Under the pieces are notes generated by a model. The model was not told the origin of the DNA, made no database searches, and saw only the letters and a program-made list of their open reading frames with translations. DNA of 64,000 nt from NCBI RefSeq assembly GCF_035474595.1, contig NZ_DATIND010000151.1, positions 80,555 to 144,554 of the forward strand, read 5' to 3'. Every line of letters starts with the position of its first letter. Within the stretch, counting starts at the first letter, position 1. Position numbers and translations under genes: made by a program. This document shows positions 33,801 through 41,996 of the stretch, piece by piece. Source of the DNA: Longimicrobium sp. GTDB taxonomy: Bacteria; Gemmatimonadota; Gemmatimonadetes; Longimicrobiales; Longimicrobiaceae.

Positions 33801-35197
33801 ACGGGGGTGCCTGAGCCGTTGCGGATGCAGGGAGATGGAGAGGGCTTGCCCGCCCTCGCAGCCGAAGCGCGGAAGCCGGCGCGCGCCGTGGAGATGCCGC
33901 TCGCGCCGCCGCGCGGATGCGGACGCGGCAAGCCCGCCCGGACGCGCGAGACGCGGCCGGGGGCCACCGCGCGTGCGCGGCGCGGGACGTCGAAATGCGG
34001 CCGCGGGAGCTCCCGGCGCGGCTCCACGGGGAGCGGCGACGAGATCCCGGCGCGGCGTGCGGGACCGGAGTGGCGGATTGGCACCGGTGGGGGTAGCCGA
34101 TCGGGCGGAGCGTGGGCGAAAACGGAGGCGCGTCCGGTGGCGCGGAACTGCCCCGCGCGCCGGACGCCCCTGGGGGACGTCAGTCTGTTCGGAATGTGGA
34201 CGGCCGGCTCGCCCGGCGCGGCGTCACACGGAAACCAGCCCTGCGGGATGGACGGCGCGGAGGCGGCGCGGCACGGCACCGCGTCCATCGGCCGGCGGAC
34301 ACTTCACACGGCAGGCGCTTCACACGGCGGACACCTCAGGACGGCGCGCGCGGCAAGCCCCGCGGTCCTCTCCGCCGCCCGGGGACGGGGAGCGATCGTG
34401 TCGGGGTGCCGGAGCCGGCGAAATCCTCCCGCGGCTCCTCCGCCCGCCCCGCGTTCCTGGAGGGGTGGAGAAGTGCACGTAAGGTCCGTCGGTGGCCCGA
34501 AGTGGATGGGCTGCGTCGCCGGAGGTACGGGTGTCGGTGCGACAAAGATGGAGCAAAGATCCGGATCGCGCCAGTGTTCCCCACCCCGCGCGACAAACCG
34601 GTGATTCCGCGCGGAGCGGAGGATTCCAATGCGGACGGAGGGTGCGCGGCCGGTCCGGCAGCTTTCCCCGCCGGGGATTCACCCGCGACCCGGCCGAACG
34701 TCGAAGGATGTCTCGCCGGGTGTGCGCGATGGCGCGTTCCGGGTGCGGATTTGCGGGGTGCGCTTGACGCGGGAGCGGTTTTGCTCCACTCTACAGCACA
34801 TCCCAGCGGAACTCGTGGAAGCGCGGCCGGCGTGAAAGGGGCCGCGTTCGTCAGGTGATGGCGCGTTCAGTGGTTCCCCGCCTCTACATCCCGCTCCGGC
34901 GCCAGGCGGCGCGTACCCATACCGATCCGTCTTCCCCGATCCCGATCCACCGGCTCGCCCGGCGGCGGACGTAGCGCTCGCCTTGCGCCTGCGCACGCAC
35001 GCCCCCGGGCCGGTCCACGCCGCCGCGCGGCTGCATCGCCGCGGCGGCGGACGGCAGCGTAAAAATCGTCCGATCGCATCTCCCTGGCCGGAGGTGCCGG
35101 CCGGACGCGCACTCGCGCGGGCGCCGCACCGCAGGTCCGGCGGCGCCCGCGTCCCGAGCCCGATCCGCACCCCACCCACCCATCTGGAGCAAGACTG
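33801..35197. other. Long intergenic region between divergent NRPS and tailoring genes
   Basis: About 1.4 kb without a convincing gene. Open frames here give Arg/Pro/Gly-rich strings with no recognisable motif. It must hold the promoters of both arms. A TTGACG at 34764-34769 lies upstream of the plus-strand hydroxylase, but no good -10 follows at normal spacing. Short direct copies of TTCACACGGC occur near 34310-34325. I see no riboswitch or RNA gene. Confidence 0.6.
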
Positions 35198-36229
35198 ATG
35201 AGCGTCGCAGTGAACGAGCGCGTGCAGGTTCCCGGGATCGCCCCCGCGCACGACGGCCGCGTGGAAACCAGCCGCCTGGACGGCTTTCCGGGCGCGCCCG
35301 TGGTGGTGCGCCCCGCCGGGGCCGGCGTGGTGCTGGCCGACTGGGCGGAGCAGAACCGCCCCTGGCTGGAGAGCGTGCTGCACGTGCACGGCGCCGTGCT
35401 CTTCCGCGGCTTCGGCATGGACGACGTGGACGAGTTCCAGCGCTTCATGCTCTCGGCGTCGGGCGAGCTCCTTCCCTACACCTACCGCTCGTCGCCGCGC
35501 ACGCAGGTGAAGGGCAACGTCTACACCTCCACCGAGTACCCGGCCGACCAGACCATCCCGTTCCACACGGAGATGTCGTACACCAGCGCGTGGCCCATGC
35601 GCATCGGCTTCCTGTCGCTGATCGTGGCCGCCACGCAGGGCGAGACGCCCATCGCCGACAGCCGCCGCGTGTACGACCGCCTGCCCGAGGAGATCCGCGA
35701 GCGCTTCGAGCGGCTGGGGGTGATGTACGTGCGCAACTACACGCCCTGGATGGACCTTCCCTGGAAGAACGTGTTCCAGGCCGAGACCCGCGAGCAGGTG
35801 GACGAGTTCTGCCGCGCGCAGGGGATCCAGGCCGAGTGGATCAGCGACGAGCACCTGCGCACGCGCCAGATCTGCCAGGGCGTGGCGGTGCACCCGGCCA
35901 CCGGCGAGAAGTGCTGGATGAACCAGGCGCACCTCTTCCACGTCAGCAGCCTGGACCCGTCGCTGGTGGAGATCCTGATGGAGGACTTCGGCGAGGAGAA
36001 CCTTCCCCGCAACACCTACTACGGCGACGGCTCGCCCATCGACCCCGAGGTGTTCGCCGCCATCCGCGAGGCGTACGACGCCGAGGCGCTCGTCTTCCCC
36101 TGGGAGCAGGGCGACGTGCTCCTGCTGGACAACATGCTGATGGCCCACGCGCGCTCCCCCTTCACCGGCGACCGCAAGGTCGTCGTGGGGATGGCCACGC
36201 CGCACACCTCCAGCTGGACCCCGGCCTGA
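35198..36229 (+). CDS. SyrP-type TauD/TfdA Fe(II)/2-oxoglutarate hydroxylase
   Basis: 343-residue non-haem iron oxygenase, cytosolic. The iron triad is visible as H123 and E125 (PFHTEMSY) and H317 (LMAHARSP). R326 in GDRKVV is placed to bind 2-oxoglutarate. The sequence resembles SyrP-clade enzymes of NRPS clusters, for example around [10 protein letters not shown]. SyrP hydroxylates carrier-bound Asp at the beta carbon in syringomycin synthesis, so a carrier-bound amino acid is the likely substrate here. Which residue is open: no Asp-type code is visible in the ten complete A domains. The ATG follows a GGAGC ribosome site. First gene of the plus-strand arm, divergent from the NRPS genes. The family and cluster role are firm; the exact reaction is inferred. 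Confidence 0.9.
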   Translation: MSVAVNERVQVPGIAPAHDGRVETSRLDGFPGAPVVVRPAGAGVVLADWAEQNRPWLESVLHVHGAVLFRGFGMDDVDEFQRFMLSASGELLPYTYRSSPRTQVKGNVYTSTEYPADQTIPFHTEMSYTSAWPMRIGFLSLIVAATQGETPIADSRRVYDRLPEEIRERFERLGVMYVRNYTPWMDLPWKNVFQAETREQVDEFCRAQGIQAEWISDEHLRTRQICQGVAVHPATGEKCWMNQAHLFHVSSLDPSLVEILMEDFGEENLPRNTYYGDGSPIDPEVFAAIREAYDAEALVFPWEQGDVLLLDNMLMAHARSPFTGDRKVVVGMATPHTSSWTPA

Positions 36230-36300
36230 CCTTCACCACGGATCGATCGAGGGGCGGGGATGACGATGTCTCCCCCGCCCCGCCGGATCGATCGCGAACA

Positions 36301-36321
36301 GCCTCGCGCGGTTTGCGAGGC
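36301..36321 (+). terminator. Hairpin between hydroxylase and mbtH
   Basis: A perfect 7-bp stem (GCCTCGC/GCGAGGC) with a 7-base loop, no T-run. The following bases to 36360 (TTGCCGCGACTTCAG...) resemble 61890-61915, so this may be a dispersed repeat rather than a dedicated terminator. Confidence 0.35.
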
Positions 36322-36463
36322 TTCCCGTAGTTGTTGCCGCGACTTCAGTCGCCGGTGAAGCTGGACCCGCGCGCTTCAAGCCCGGGGGACACGCCGAATC
36401 GCCTTCGATTTGCGGCGTCCATCCCCCTGCGACTCATCCGACCTACTCTCGAGAGACACCGAC

Positions 36464-36676
36464 ATGGCCACGGACACGAACGAAGATACCCGCACCTACA
36501 TCGTGCTGGTGAACCACGAGGAGCAGTACTCCATCTGGCTGGCCGACCGCGAGATCCCGCTGGGATGGAAGGCCGTGGGCAAGCCCGGCTCCAGGGCCGA
36601 GTGCCTGGCGTACGTGAAGGAAGTGTGGACCGACATGCGCCCGCTGAGCCTGCGCGGCGAGGCCGTGGCGGCCTGA
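36464..36676 (+). CDS. MbtH-like protein
   Basis: 70-residue member of the MbtH family, small proteins that bind A domains and aid their folding and activation. The signature is nearly complete: NHEEQYSIW, then PLGW, CLAYV and [10 protein letters not shown]. One change is seen: the residue after the first signature Trp is Leu, where the family usually has Pro. I chose the ATG at 36464 because it follows a GAGAGA ribosome site and gives normal family length; a longer frame from 36410 has no support. It lies between the hydroxylase and the aminotransferase. Its partners should be A domains of the adjacent NRPS pair. Confidence 0.96.
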   Translation: MATDTNEDTRTYIVLVNHEEQYSIWLADREIPLGWKAVGKPGSRAECLAYVKEVWTDMRPLSLRGEAVAA

Positions 36677-36702
36677 GCCGTCCCCGGCTCCGCAGGGACG
36701 GC
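36677..36702 (+). terminator. Hairpin directly after the mbtH stop
   Basis: An 8-bp stem (GCCGTCCC/GGGACGGC) starts at the base after the stop codon, without a T-run. A second, longer interrupted inverted repeat follows at 36719-36763. They may weaken read-through into the aminotransferase gene or protect the mbtH message. Confidence 0.4.
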
Positions 36703-36828
36703 GAATCATCGCCAGAAACGGCGGAGAGCGAGGGGGGATTCCGGTTTCCCCGCGCCTCCGCCGCTCCATCGTGGGGACGTGCGCGAGCACCCGCCCGCGC
36801 GCCCGACTCCATCTACCCGGAACACCCG

Positions 36829-38016
36829 ATGCCTTCCGCTGCCACCCATCTGGCCGACGTCGCGCAGGCCCTGTCCATCCGGTACAACAACCGGGTGTAC
36901 GAGATGAAGGCCCGCGGCGAGGACGTGATCGTCCTGTCGCTGGGCGAGGCGTTCTTCGACATCCCGCTCTTCAGCTTCGCCGAGATGCCGATGCCGGAGA
37001 GCTACCACTACAACAGCTCGCGCGGGAACCCCGAGCTGCGCCGGCAGCTGGCCGCGTACTACGGCCGCCGCTACGGCGTGGCGGTCAATGCCGACACCGA
37101 GATCCTGGTCACCGCCGGCTCCAAGGCCGCCATCCACATGTCGCTGATGGCCATCCTGGACCCGGGCGACGAGGTGCTGGTGCTGGAGCCGGCGTGGGTG
37201 AGCTACACCGAGCAGGTGAAGCTCTGCCACGGCGTGCCCGTGATGGTGCCGATCGACGAGACGGTGTTCGGGCTGGACCGGTACGTGACCGCGCGGACGA
37301 AGGCGATCATCGTCAACAACCCGAACAACCCGTCGGGGCAGGTGATGACGCGCGCCGAGCTGGAGCACCTGCACGCGCTGGCGGAGCGCCACGACCTGTT
37401 CCTGCTCTCCGACGAGGCGTACAGCGAGTTCCTGCTGGACGACGCCTTCATCTCGTGCGGCGCGCTGGACCCGGAGAAGCGGCACACCCTCGTGTGCAAC
37501 TCCATCTCCAAGAACCACGGGATGTCGGGGTGGCGCATCGGCTACGTGATCGCCAGCCCCGCGCTCATCGCCGAGGTGCTGAAGATCAACCAGCACCTGA
37601 TCACCTGCCCGCCCACCATCCTGGAGCACTACCTGGTCCGCCACTTCGACGCGATCCTGGAGGTCACCCGGCCGCAGATCGCCGAGGTGGTGCGCAAGCG
37701 CGGGGAGATGGCGCGCTACCTGGAGTCGTGCGGCATCGGCCGCCTTCCCGGCGACGCGACCTTCTACCTCTTCGCCTCGATCGAGCCGTCGACGCTGGGC
37801 TCGGAGGAGTTCTGCACGCGGCTGCTGGAGGAGCACCACGTCTGCGCCGTGCCGGGGATCGGCTACGGCACTTCGTGCGACCGCTACATCCGCATCAGCG
37901 TGGGCACCGAGAGCGACGAGCGGGTGAAGCACGGCATCCGCCAGGTCCGCCGCCTGATCGAGGCGACCGCCCCCGCGCCCATCCACTTCCGCCTGGAGCC
38001 CGCCGCGGCGGTGTGA
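36829..38016 (+). CDS. PLP-dependent class I/II aminotransferase
   Basis: 395-residue fold-type I aminotransferase, cytosolic. The PLP lysine is K228 in SISKNHGMSGWRIGY. Other family marks are NNPNNPSGQV and SDEAYSEF. The start at 36829 (MPSAATHL) gives normal length; the frame extends upstream but only into low-complexity sequence. It is third in the plus-strand arm after the hydroxylase and mbtH, so it probably makes or removes an amino group on an unusual monomer for the NRPS, or supplies an amino acid. The substrate cannot be told from sequence. A primary-metabolism aspartate-type aminotransferase that happens to lie here is the alternative. Confidence 0.88.
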   Translation: MPSAATHLADVAQALSIRYNNRVYEMKARGEDVIVLSLGEAFFDIPLFSFAEMPMPESYHYNSSRGNPELRRQLAAYYGRRYGVAVNADTEILVTAGSKAAIHMSLMAILDPGDEVLVLEPAWVSYTEQVKLCHGVPVMVPIDETVFGLDRYVTARTKAIIVNNPNNPSGQVMTRAELEHLHALAERHDLFLLSDEAYSEFLLDDAFISCGALDPEKRHTLVCNSISKNHGMSGWRIGYVIASPALIAEVLKINQHLITCPPTILEHYLVRHFDAILEVTRPQIAEVVRKRGEMARYLESCGIGRLPGDATFYLFASIEPSTLGSEEFCTRLLEEHHVCAVPGIGYGTSCDRYIRISVGTESDERVKHGIRQVRRLIEATAPAPIHFRLEPAAAV

Positions 38017-38064
38017 CCACGGCCAGGCAATCGCGGACGCGGCGCCTTCCCAAGGCGACCCAGT

Positions 38065-38100
38065 AACGGCCGCCCGACGCATCTGCGTGGGGCGGCCGTT
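38065..38100 (+). terminator. Strong hairpin after the aminotransferase
   Basis: An 11-bp outer stem (AACGGCCGCCC/GGGCGGCCGTT) continues across one mismatch into ACGC-ATCT-GCGT. No clear T-run follows on the plus strand. The inner part GACGCATCTGCGT recurs in the tRNA terminator at 48296-48336. Confidence 0.65.
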
Positions 38101-38143
38101 GACGACTCAGCACGCCCCCTCATCTCCGCGTCTCCTCAACCGT

Positions 38144-38227
38144 GATCTCTCACGCGGAGACGCGGAGTCGCGGAGTCGCTTTCCTGCACCTCCGCGTCTC
38201 CGCGTCTCCGCGTCTCCGCGTGAGATC
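38144..38227. repeat. GCGGAGACGCGGAG palindromic repeat, copy 1
   Basis: The arms 38144-38175 and 38190-38227 are inverted copies made of CGGAGACG-type units and end in GATCTC/GAGATC. It lies between converging genes. The same family appears at 39164, 41795 and 48784. Confidence 0.85.
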
Positions 38228-38256
38228 AGCCGATGTGGCGGCCGCGACCGGTGGCG

Positions 38257-39033
38257 TCAGCCGCCTCCATCACCCGCGATCGCCGTCGCGGCCGCCCGCT
38301 GCAGGACCTCCGCCACCGCCGGGTCGATGCGGACGATGGTGCCGTCGCGAAGATTGAGCGTCGACGGCGATCCCACCGGCGAGCGGTGCAGTAGCCCGGC
38401 GCAGATGACGAGCGCCGCGGCGTACGTCCCCGCCACCGAGGGATGGAGGCCGTCTGCGGCGTAGAGTTGGAGACCGGGATCGGCGCGCCAGGCGGCCCGC
38501 CACGCCTCGCCGGCGGGGAAGAGCATCGCGTCCACCTCTTCGGCCGCCAGCCGGTACGATTCGGTCGCGCGGTCGAAGTCGCCCGAGCGGGAGAGCGACG
38601 GCCAGACGGCGTAGAGTGCGGGCGTGGCGCCGGCCGCGCGGATCTCGCCCGCGAAGCGCCGCGCGTAGTCGATCAGCAGCGTGCGGCTCTCGGGCAGCGA
38701 AGAGGGGCCCTGCTGCAGCACCACCACCTCCCACCCGCCGCGCCGGATCGCCGCTCGCGCGCCGCCGCCGTTCCAGTGGTCCTCCAGGCTCCAGTCCGGG
38801 TTCGCTACCATCTCCACGCGCAGCGTCTCCCCGGACGCCAGCGCCAGCGCCCGCACCATCTCCGGCAGGTCGTTGGCGTAGGTCAGGCTGTTGCCGACGA
38901 AGAGCACCCCCCGCCCGTCTTCCTCCACCACCGCCGCCGGTCCCGCGCCGCCGCACGCCAGCACCAGCGCGAACGCGGCCACGCCCATCGCCATTCGCCA
39001 CCCTCGCATCGGTCGCGGCACGCCGATTCGCAT
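38257..39033 (-). CDS. SGNH/GDSL-family hydrolase, probable lipoprotein
   Basis: 258-residue exported esterase-like protein. A signal segment ends in a lipobox-like LVLAC followed by GG, so it is probably anchored in a membrane. Block I is VLFVGNSLTYAND with the nucleophile Ser; the catalytic Asp and His are in ADGLHPSVAG near the C-terminus. The length fits the family. Two ATG codons lie in tandem (39036 and 39033) behind GGAGGGGG; I take the second for its better spacing. It stands alone between repeat copies, so the context gives no substrate. An acyl or acetyl ester of a carbohydrate or lipid is likely for this fold, but that is inference. Confidence 0.8.
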   Translation of the reverse strand: MRIGVPRPMRGWRMAMGVAAFALVLACGGAGPAAVVEEDGRGVLFVGNSLTYANDLPEMVRALALASGETLRVEMVANPDWSLEDHWNGGGARAAIRRGGWEVVVLQQGPSSLPESRTLLIDYARRFAGEIRAAGATPALYAVWPSLSRSGDFDRATESYRLAAEEVDAMLFPAGEAWRAAWRADPGLQLYAADGLHPSVAGTYAAALVICAGLLHRSPVGSPSTLNLRDGTIVRIDPAVAEVLQRAAATAIAGDGGG

Positions 39034-39163
39034 CATCCCCCTCCGGTTGAGCGGATCTCCATCTCCGGGCAAGAACGCCGCGTCCACGCGAGGTTCTTAC
39101 GGTCATGGGACGGATGGGTGCGGGCGGGTGTGGATCGATGATTCCCGATCCTGAAAAGAATGG

Positions 39164-39231
39164 GATCACGCGGAGACGCGGAGTCGCGGAGAGGCTCGTT
39201 GGCGTCTCCGCGTCTCTACGTCTTCGCATGA
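39164..39231. repeat. GCGGAGACGCGGAG palindromic repeat, copy 2
   Basis: The left arm 39164-39191 is intact; the right arm (39203-39231) has decayed (CTCTACGTCTTCGCATGA in place of CTCCGCGTCTCCGCGTGA). It looks like an older copy. Confidence 0.8.
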
Positions 39232-39285
39232 CACGACTGCGGGAGAAGGATTGGTGCATCCGGCCAGCTCACGCGCGGCCGCGCC

Positions 39286-39355
39286 CACAGATTCTTTGGC
39301 CTGCAAGATGTTGTGCGGATGCGAGTTGCGGCGTGGCCGGCCTCAGGATGACGTC
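39286..39355. repeat. CACAGATYCTTYGGCCTGCA...CAGGATGACGTC repeat, copy 1
   Basis: A 70-bp unit whose ends match 51687-51755 closely while the middle differs. It contains no open frame and lies in an intergenic gap. Confidence 0.75.
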
Positions 39356-39457
39356 GGGTGGGTGCGGTGCGGATGCGGAAGCTGAGCACTCGGATCCCGC
39401 ATGAGATGCTGTTGCGGGATTCGAAAGACCGGAGACGGTCAGGAGCGTGCGGCCGGC

Positions 39458-41731
39458 CTAATCCCCCTCCACCCCGATCCGCACGCTGTCCGCCGCACCG
39501 GTGGCGGACTGGGCGCGGACGCGGTGCTCGCCCTGGACAAGCCGCCAGCGCCCGCCCGGCACCTCGGCGCCGTCCACGAACCAGCGGACGGGCGCGCCGG
39601 CGCCGGCGGCGTGGAAGGTGAGGGTGGCGTAGCGGGGCTCGACGCCGGCGGGCACGGAGTAGCGGTCGCCGTCGCGCGGGGCCACGATGCGGAAGCGCTC
39701 GCCGCCCGGACGCGCGAGCGCCGCCCAGCGCCCGCCCTGCGCCGACGCCCACTCGGCGTACTCGTCGGGCAGCGCCACGCGCCCGCCGCGCTCCCAGTCG
39801 TCCATCCGCGACGGCTGGGTGCCGGGGACGAACCACTCCACCAGCGAGGGGCACTCCGGCGTGGCGAGCAGCCCCGAGAGGCGGCAGACGCGCACGGGAA
39901 CCAGCCCCGCCTCGGCCGGCGCGGGAAGCGCGCCGGGGGCGCGGCGGCTGGCGACCGCCAGCATCGCCCGGTACAGCAGCGGGCCGGCGCCGGTGATCCC
40001 GCTCACCCCCGCCATGGGCCGGCCGCTGAAATCGCCCACCCACACGGCCACGGTGAAGCCGCGGGTGACGCCCACCGCCCAGTTGTCGGTGAAGTGCCGG
40101 CTGGTGCCCGTCTTGGCCGCCGCCGGGAAGGGGAAGTCGAACGGAGTCTCGGTGCCGAACCCCGCCGCGCGGGCGTCGGGGTCGGCCAGGATGTCGAGCA
40201 CCAGCGCCGCCGCCTGGCGCGACATCACCCGCTCATGGGGCGGGGCCATGTCGCCGGGCGCGGCCGGGCGCAGGCGCACCGGCGTCCACTCGCCGGCGTT
40301 GGCCAGCGCGCGGTAGGCGTTGGCCAGCTCCAGCAGCGTCACGTCGCCGTTGCCCAGCGCCAGCCCCAGCCCGTAGTGCGGGGCCGGGCGCGCCAGCGAG
40401 GCGAAGCCGGCGCGGTGCAGCGTTTCGAGCAGCGCCTCCACCCCCACCCGGTCGGCCACCTCCACCGCCGGCACGTTGAACGAGCTGGCCAGCGCCTCGC
40501 GCGCCCGCACCGGCCCGTGGAAGCGGCGGTCGTAGTTCTGCGGACGATAGGGCCCCAGCGTGGTGGCGAAGCTGCGCGGCACGTCGGGGATGACGGTGGC
40601 CGCGGTGTGGCCGCGGTCGAACGCCAGCCCGTACAGGAACGGCTTCAGCGCCGACCCCGGCTGCCGCGGCGAGACCACCATGTCCACCTGCCCCACTTCC
40701 GGCTCCCGGAAGTCGGGCGAGCCGACCCACGCCAGCACCTCGCCGGTGGCGTTGTCGAGCACCACCGCCGCAGCGTGGCGGGCGCCGCGGCCGCGCAGCA
40801 CGCGCACGGTGTGGCGCACCTCGCCCTCCAGCAGCGTCTGCAGCTCCAGGTCCAGCGACGTCCGCACGGTGCCGTCGCGCACCCCCGCCGCCTCGGCGTC
40901 GCGCAGCACGCGGGTGGTGAAGTGCGGCGCCAGGAACGCGGCGGCCCCCTCGGGGGGGATCACCGGCTCTTCCACCGCCCGCGCCACCTCGCCGGGGGTG
41001 GCGTACCCCAGCCGCCGCATCCGCCGCAGCACCGCGTCGCGCCGCGCCCGGGCCCGCGCGGGCGAGGCGAGCGGGTTGTCGCGCGAGGGCGAGCGGGCGA
41101 TTCCCGCCAGGAGCGCGGCCTGGCCCAGGCTCAGCTCCCGCGCCGAGCCGCCGAAGTACAGCGACGCCGCGGCCGAGACGCCCACCGCGCCCTGGCCCAG
41201 CGGCACGCGGTTCAGGTACTGCTCCAGGATGTCGCGCTTCTCCAGGTGCGCCTCCAGCCGCAGCGCCCACAGCGCCTGCCGCGCCTTGCCGCCCCAGCTG
41301 CGGTCGATGGGCCGCAGCAGCCGCGCGGTCTGCATGGTCAGCGTCGACGCGCCGGAGCGGTGGACGCCGCGCACGTTGTCGCGCAGCGCGCGGCCCACCG
41401 AGCGCGGGTCCACCCCGTGGTGCGAGAAGAAGCGGTGGTCCTCGGCGCTCACGAACGCCTGGATCAGCCGCGGATCGACCTCCGCCACGGGCGTCCACCC
41501 GCCGCGGCTGCCGTCCGGGGCGCGGGTGGCGCGCAGCGGCAGGCCGCCGCGGTCCTCCAGCACCAGCCGGGGCACCGGCACGGGCGCCGCCGTCCCCGCC
41601 GGCAGCGGCCACGCGACCCAGGCACCCGCGGCCAGCACCGCCCCCGCCGCCACCACCGTGGCTCCCCGCGCCGCCCATCGCGCGCGCCGCAGGCCCCGGA
41701 CGAGGGGATGCGGTTCCGATGCGTAGTGCAC
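39458..41731 (-). CDS. pbpC: Penicillin-binding protein 1C (glycosyltransferase-transpeptidase)
   Basis: 757-residue bifunctional peptidoglycan synthase anchored in the inner membrane by one segment (residues about 22-43), with its catalytic part in the periplasm. The GT51 glycosyltransferase shows EDHRFF (near 97) and GASTLTMQTAR (near 127). The transpeptidase shows the SxxK serine in GSALKPF (near 357), SFN (near 414) and KTGTS (near 539). The C-terminus has the cysteine-bearing RVCRLSG...TPECP segment typical of PBP1C. The gene directly downstream of the alpha-2-macroglobulin gene is pbpC in many bacteria, and the same pairing and order is seen here, with 265 bp between. Confidence 0.95.
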   Translation of the reverse strand: MHYASEPHPLVRGLRRARWAARGATVVAAGAVLAAGAWVAWPLPAGTAAPVPVPRLVLEDRGGLPLRATRAPDGSRGGWTPVAEVDPRLIQAFVSAEDHRFFSHHGVDPRSVGRALRDNVRGVHRSGASTLTMQTARLLRPIDRSWGGKARQALWALRLEAHLEKRDILEQYLNRVPLGQGAVGVSAAASLYFGGSARELSLGQAALLAGIARSPSRDNPLASPARARARRDAVLRRMRRLGYATPGEVARAVEEPVIPPEGAAAFLAPHFTTRVLRDAEAAGVRDGTVRTSLDLELQTLLEGEVRHTVRVLRGRGARHAAAVVLDNATGEVLAWVGSPDFREPEVGQVDMVVSPRQPGSALKPFLYGLAFDRGHTAATVIPDVPRSFATTLGPYRPQNYDRRFHGPVRAREALASSFNVPAVEVADRVGVEALLETLHRAGFASLARPAPHYGLGLALGNGDVTLLELANAYRALANAGEWTPVRLRPAAPGDMAPPHERVMSRQAAALVLDILADPDARAAGFGTETPFDFPFPAAAKTGTSRHFTDNWAVGVTRGFTVAVWVGDFSGRPMAGVSGITGAGPLLYRAMLAVASRRAPGALPAPAEAGLVPVRVCRLSGLLATPECPSLVEWFVPGTQPSRMDDWERGGRVALPDEYAEWASAQGGRWAALARPGGERFRIVAPRDGDRYSVPAGVEPRYATLTFHAAGAGAPVRWFVDGAEVPGGRWRLVQGEHRVRAQSATGAADSVRIGVEGD

Positions 41732-41794
41732 GGTGATCCTCCCCTCCAGTCAAAGTCTGATCGGCATCATCGTCGCCCGGCCGCTGCATCCGCC

Positions 41795-41864
41795 GATCTC
41801 ACGCCGAGACGCGGAGACGCGGAGGATTCGCCACGGCACGGAGCTCCCCGCGTCTCCGCGTGAG
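41795..41864. repeat. GCGGAGACGCGGAG palindromic repeat, copy 3
   Basis: Arms of the family begin GATCTCACGCCGAG and end CTCCGCGTGAGG, with a longer middle than the other copies. It lies between the alpha-2-macroglobulin stop and the pbpC start, inside a probable operon. Confidence 0.75.
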
Positions 41865-41950
41865 GAACCGCCGTTGGAGAGGCGCGGAGATGACGGGATC
41901 GCGCCGGGCCGGGAGGCGAGGAAACGCGCAGGAGTGAGCCGCGCGACGAA

Positions 41951-41987
41951 CCCACTCTCGCACTCTCGCACTTTCGCACTTTCGCAC
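41951..41987. repeat. GTGCGRRA octamer array
   Basis: On the minus strand it reads as four to five tandem copies of GTGCGAAA/GTGCGAGA. It is the same octamer type as the arms of the element inside the NRPS A domain (27795-27872), here as a single arm just downstream of the alpha-2-macroglobulin stop. Confidence 0.75.
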
Positions 41988-41996
41988 ATCTCTTCC

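Larger units (their letters stand above)
39034..39457. other. Intergenic region rich in repeats
   Basis: No gene seen. It holds one copy of the GCGGAGACGCGGAG repeat, one copy of the CAGGATGACGTC repeat, and a small hairpin (ATCCCGCA/TGCGGGAT, 39394-39420) downstream of pbpC that may end its message. Confidence 0.6.

Noticed and set aside
34764..34800. A TTGACG followed by CTCTACAG considered as the promoter of the hydroxylase gene.
   Set aside because: At 17-base spacing the -10 matches only two of six bases; kept only as a remark in the intergenic entry.
34112..34858. A 248-codon plus-strand frame in the NRPS upstream gap.
   Set aside because: The composition is that of random GC-rich DNA, with no ribosome site, signal or motif.
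36331..36828. An upstream extension of the aminotransferase frame that would span the mbtH gene.
   Set aside because: It overlaps a clear MbtH gene in another frame and adds sequence unlike any aminotransferase; the ATG at 36829 gives normal length.
41951..41987. Short regular repeats considered as a CRISPR array.
   Set aside because: The units are 8 bp without spacers, and no cas genes are near. The 7-bp arrays at 53626 and 57348 fail for the same reason.
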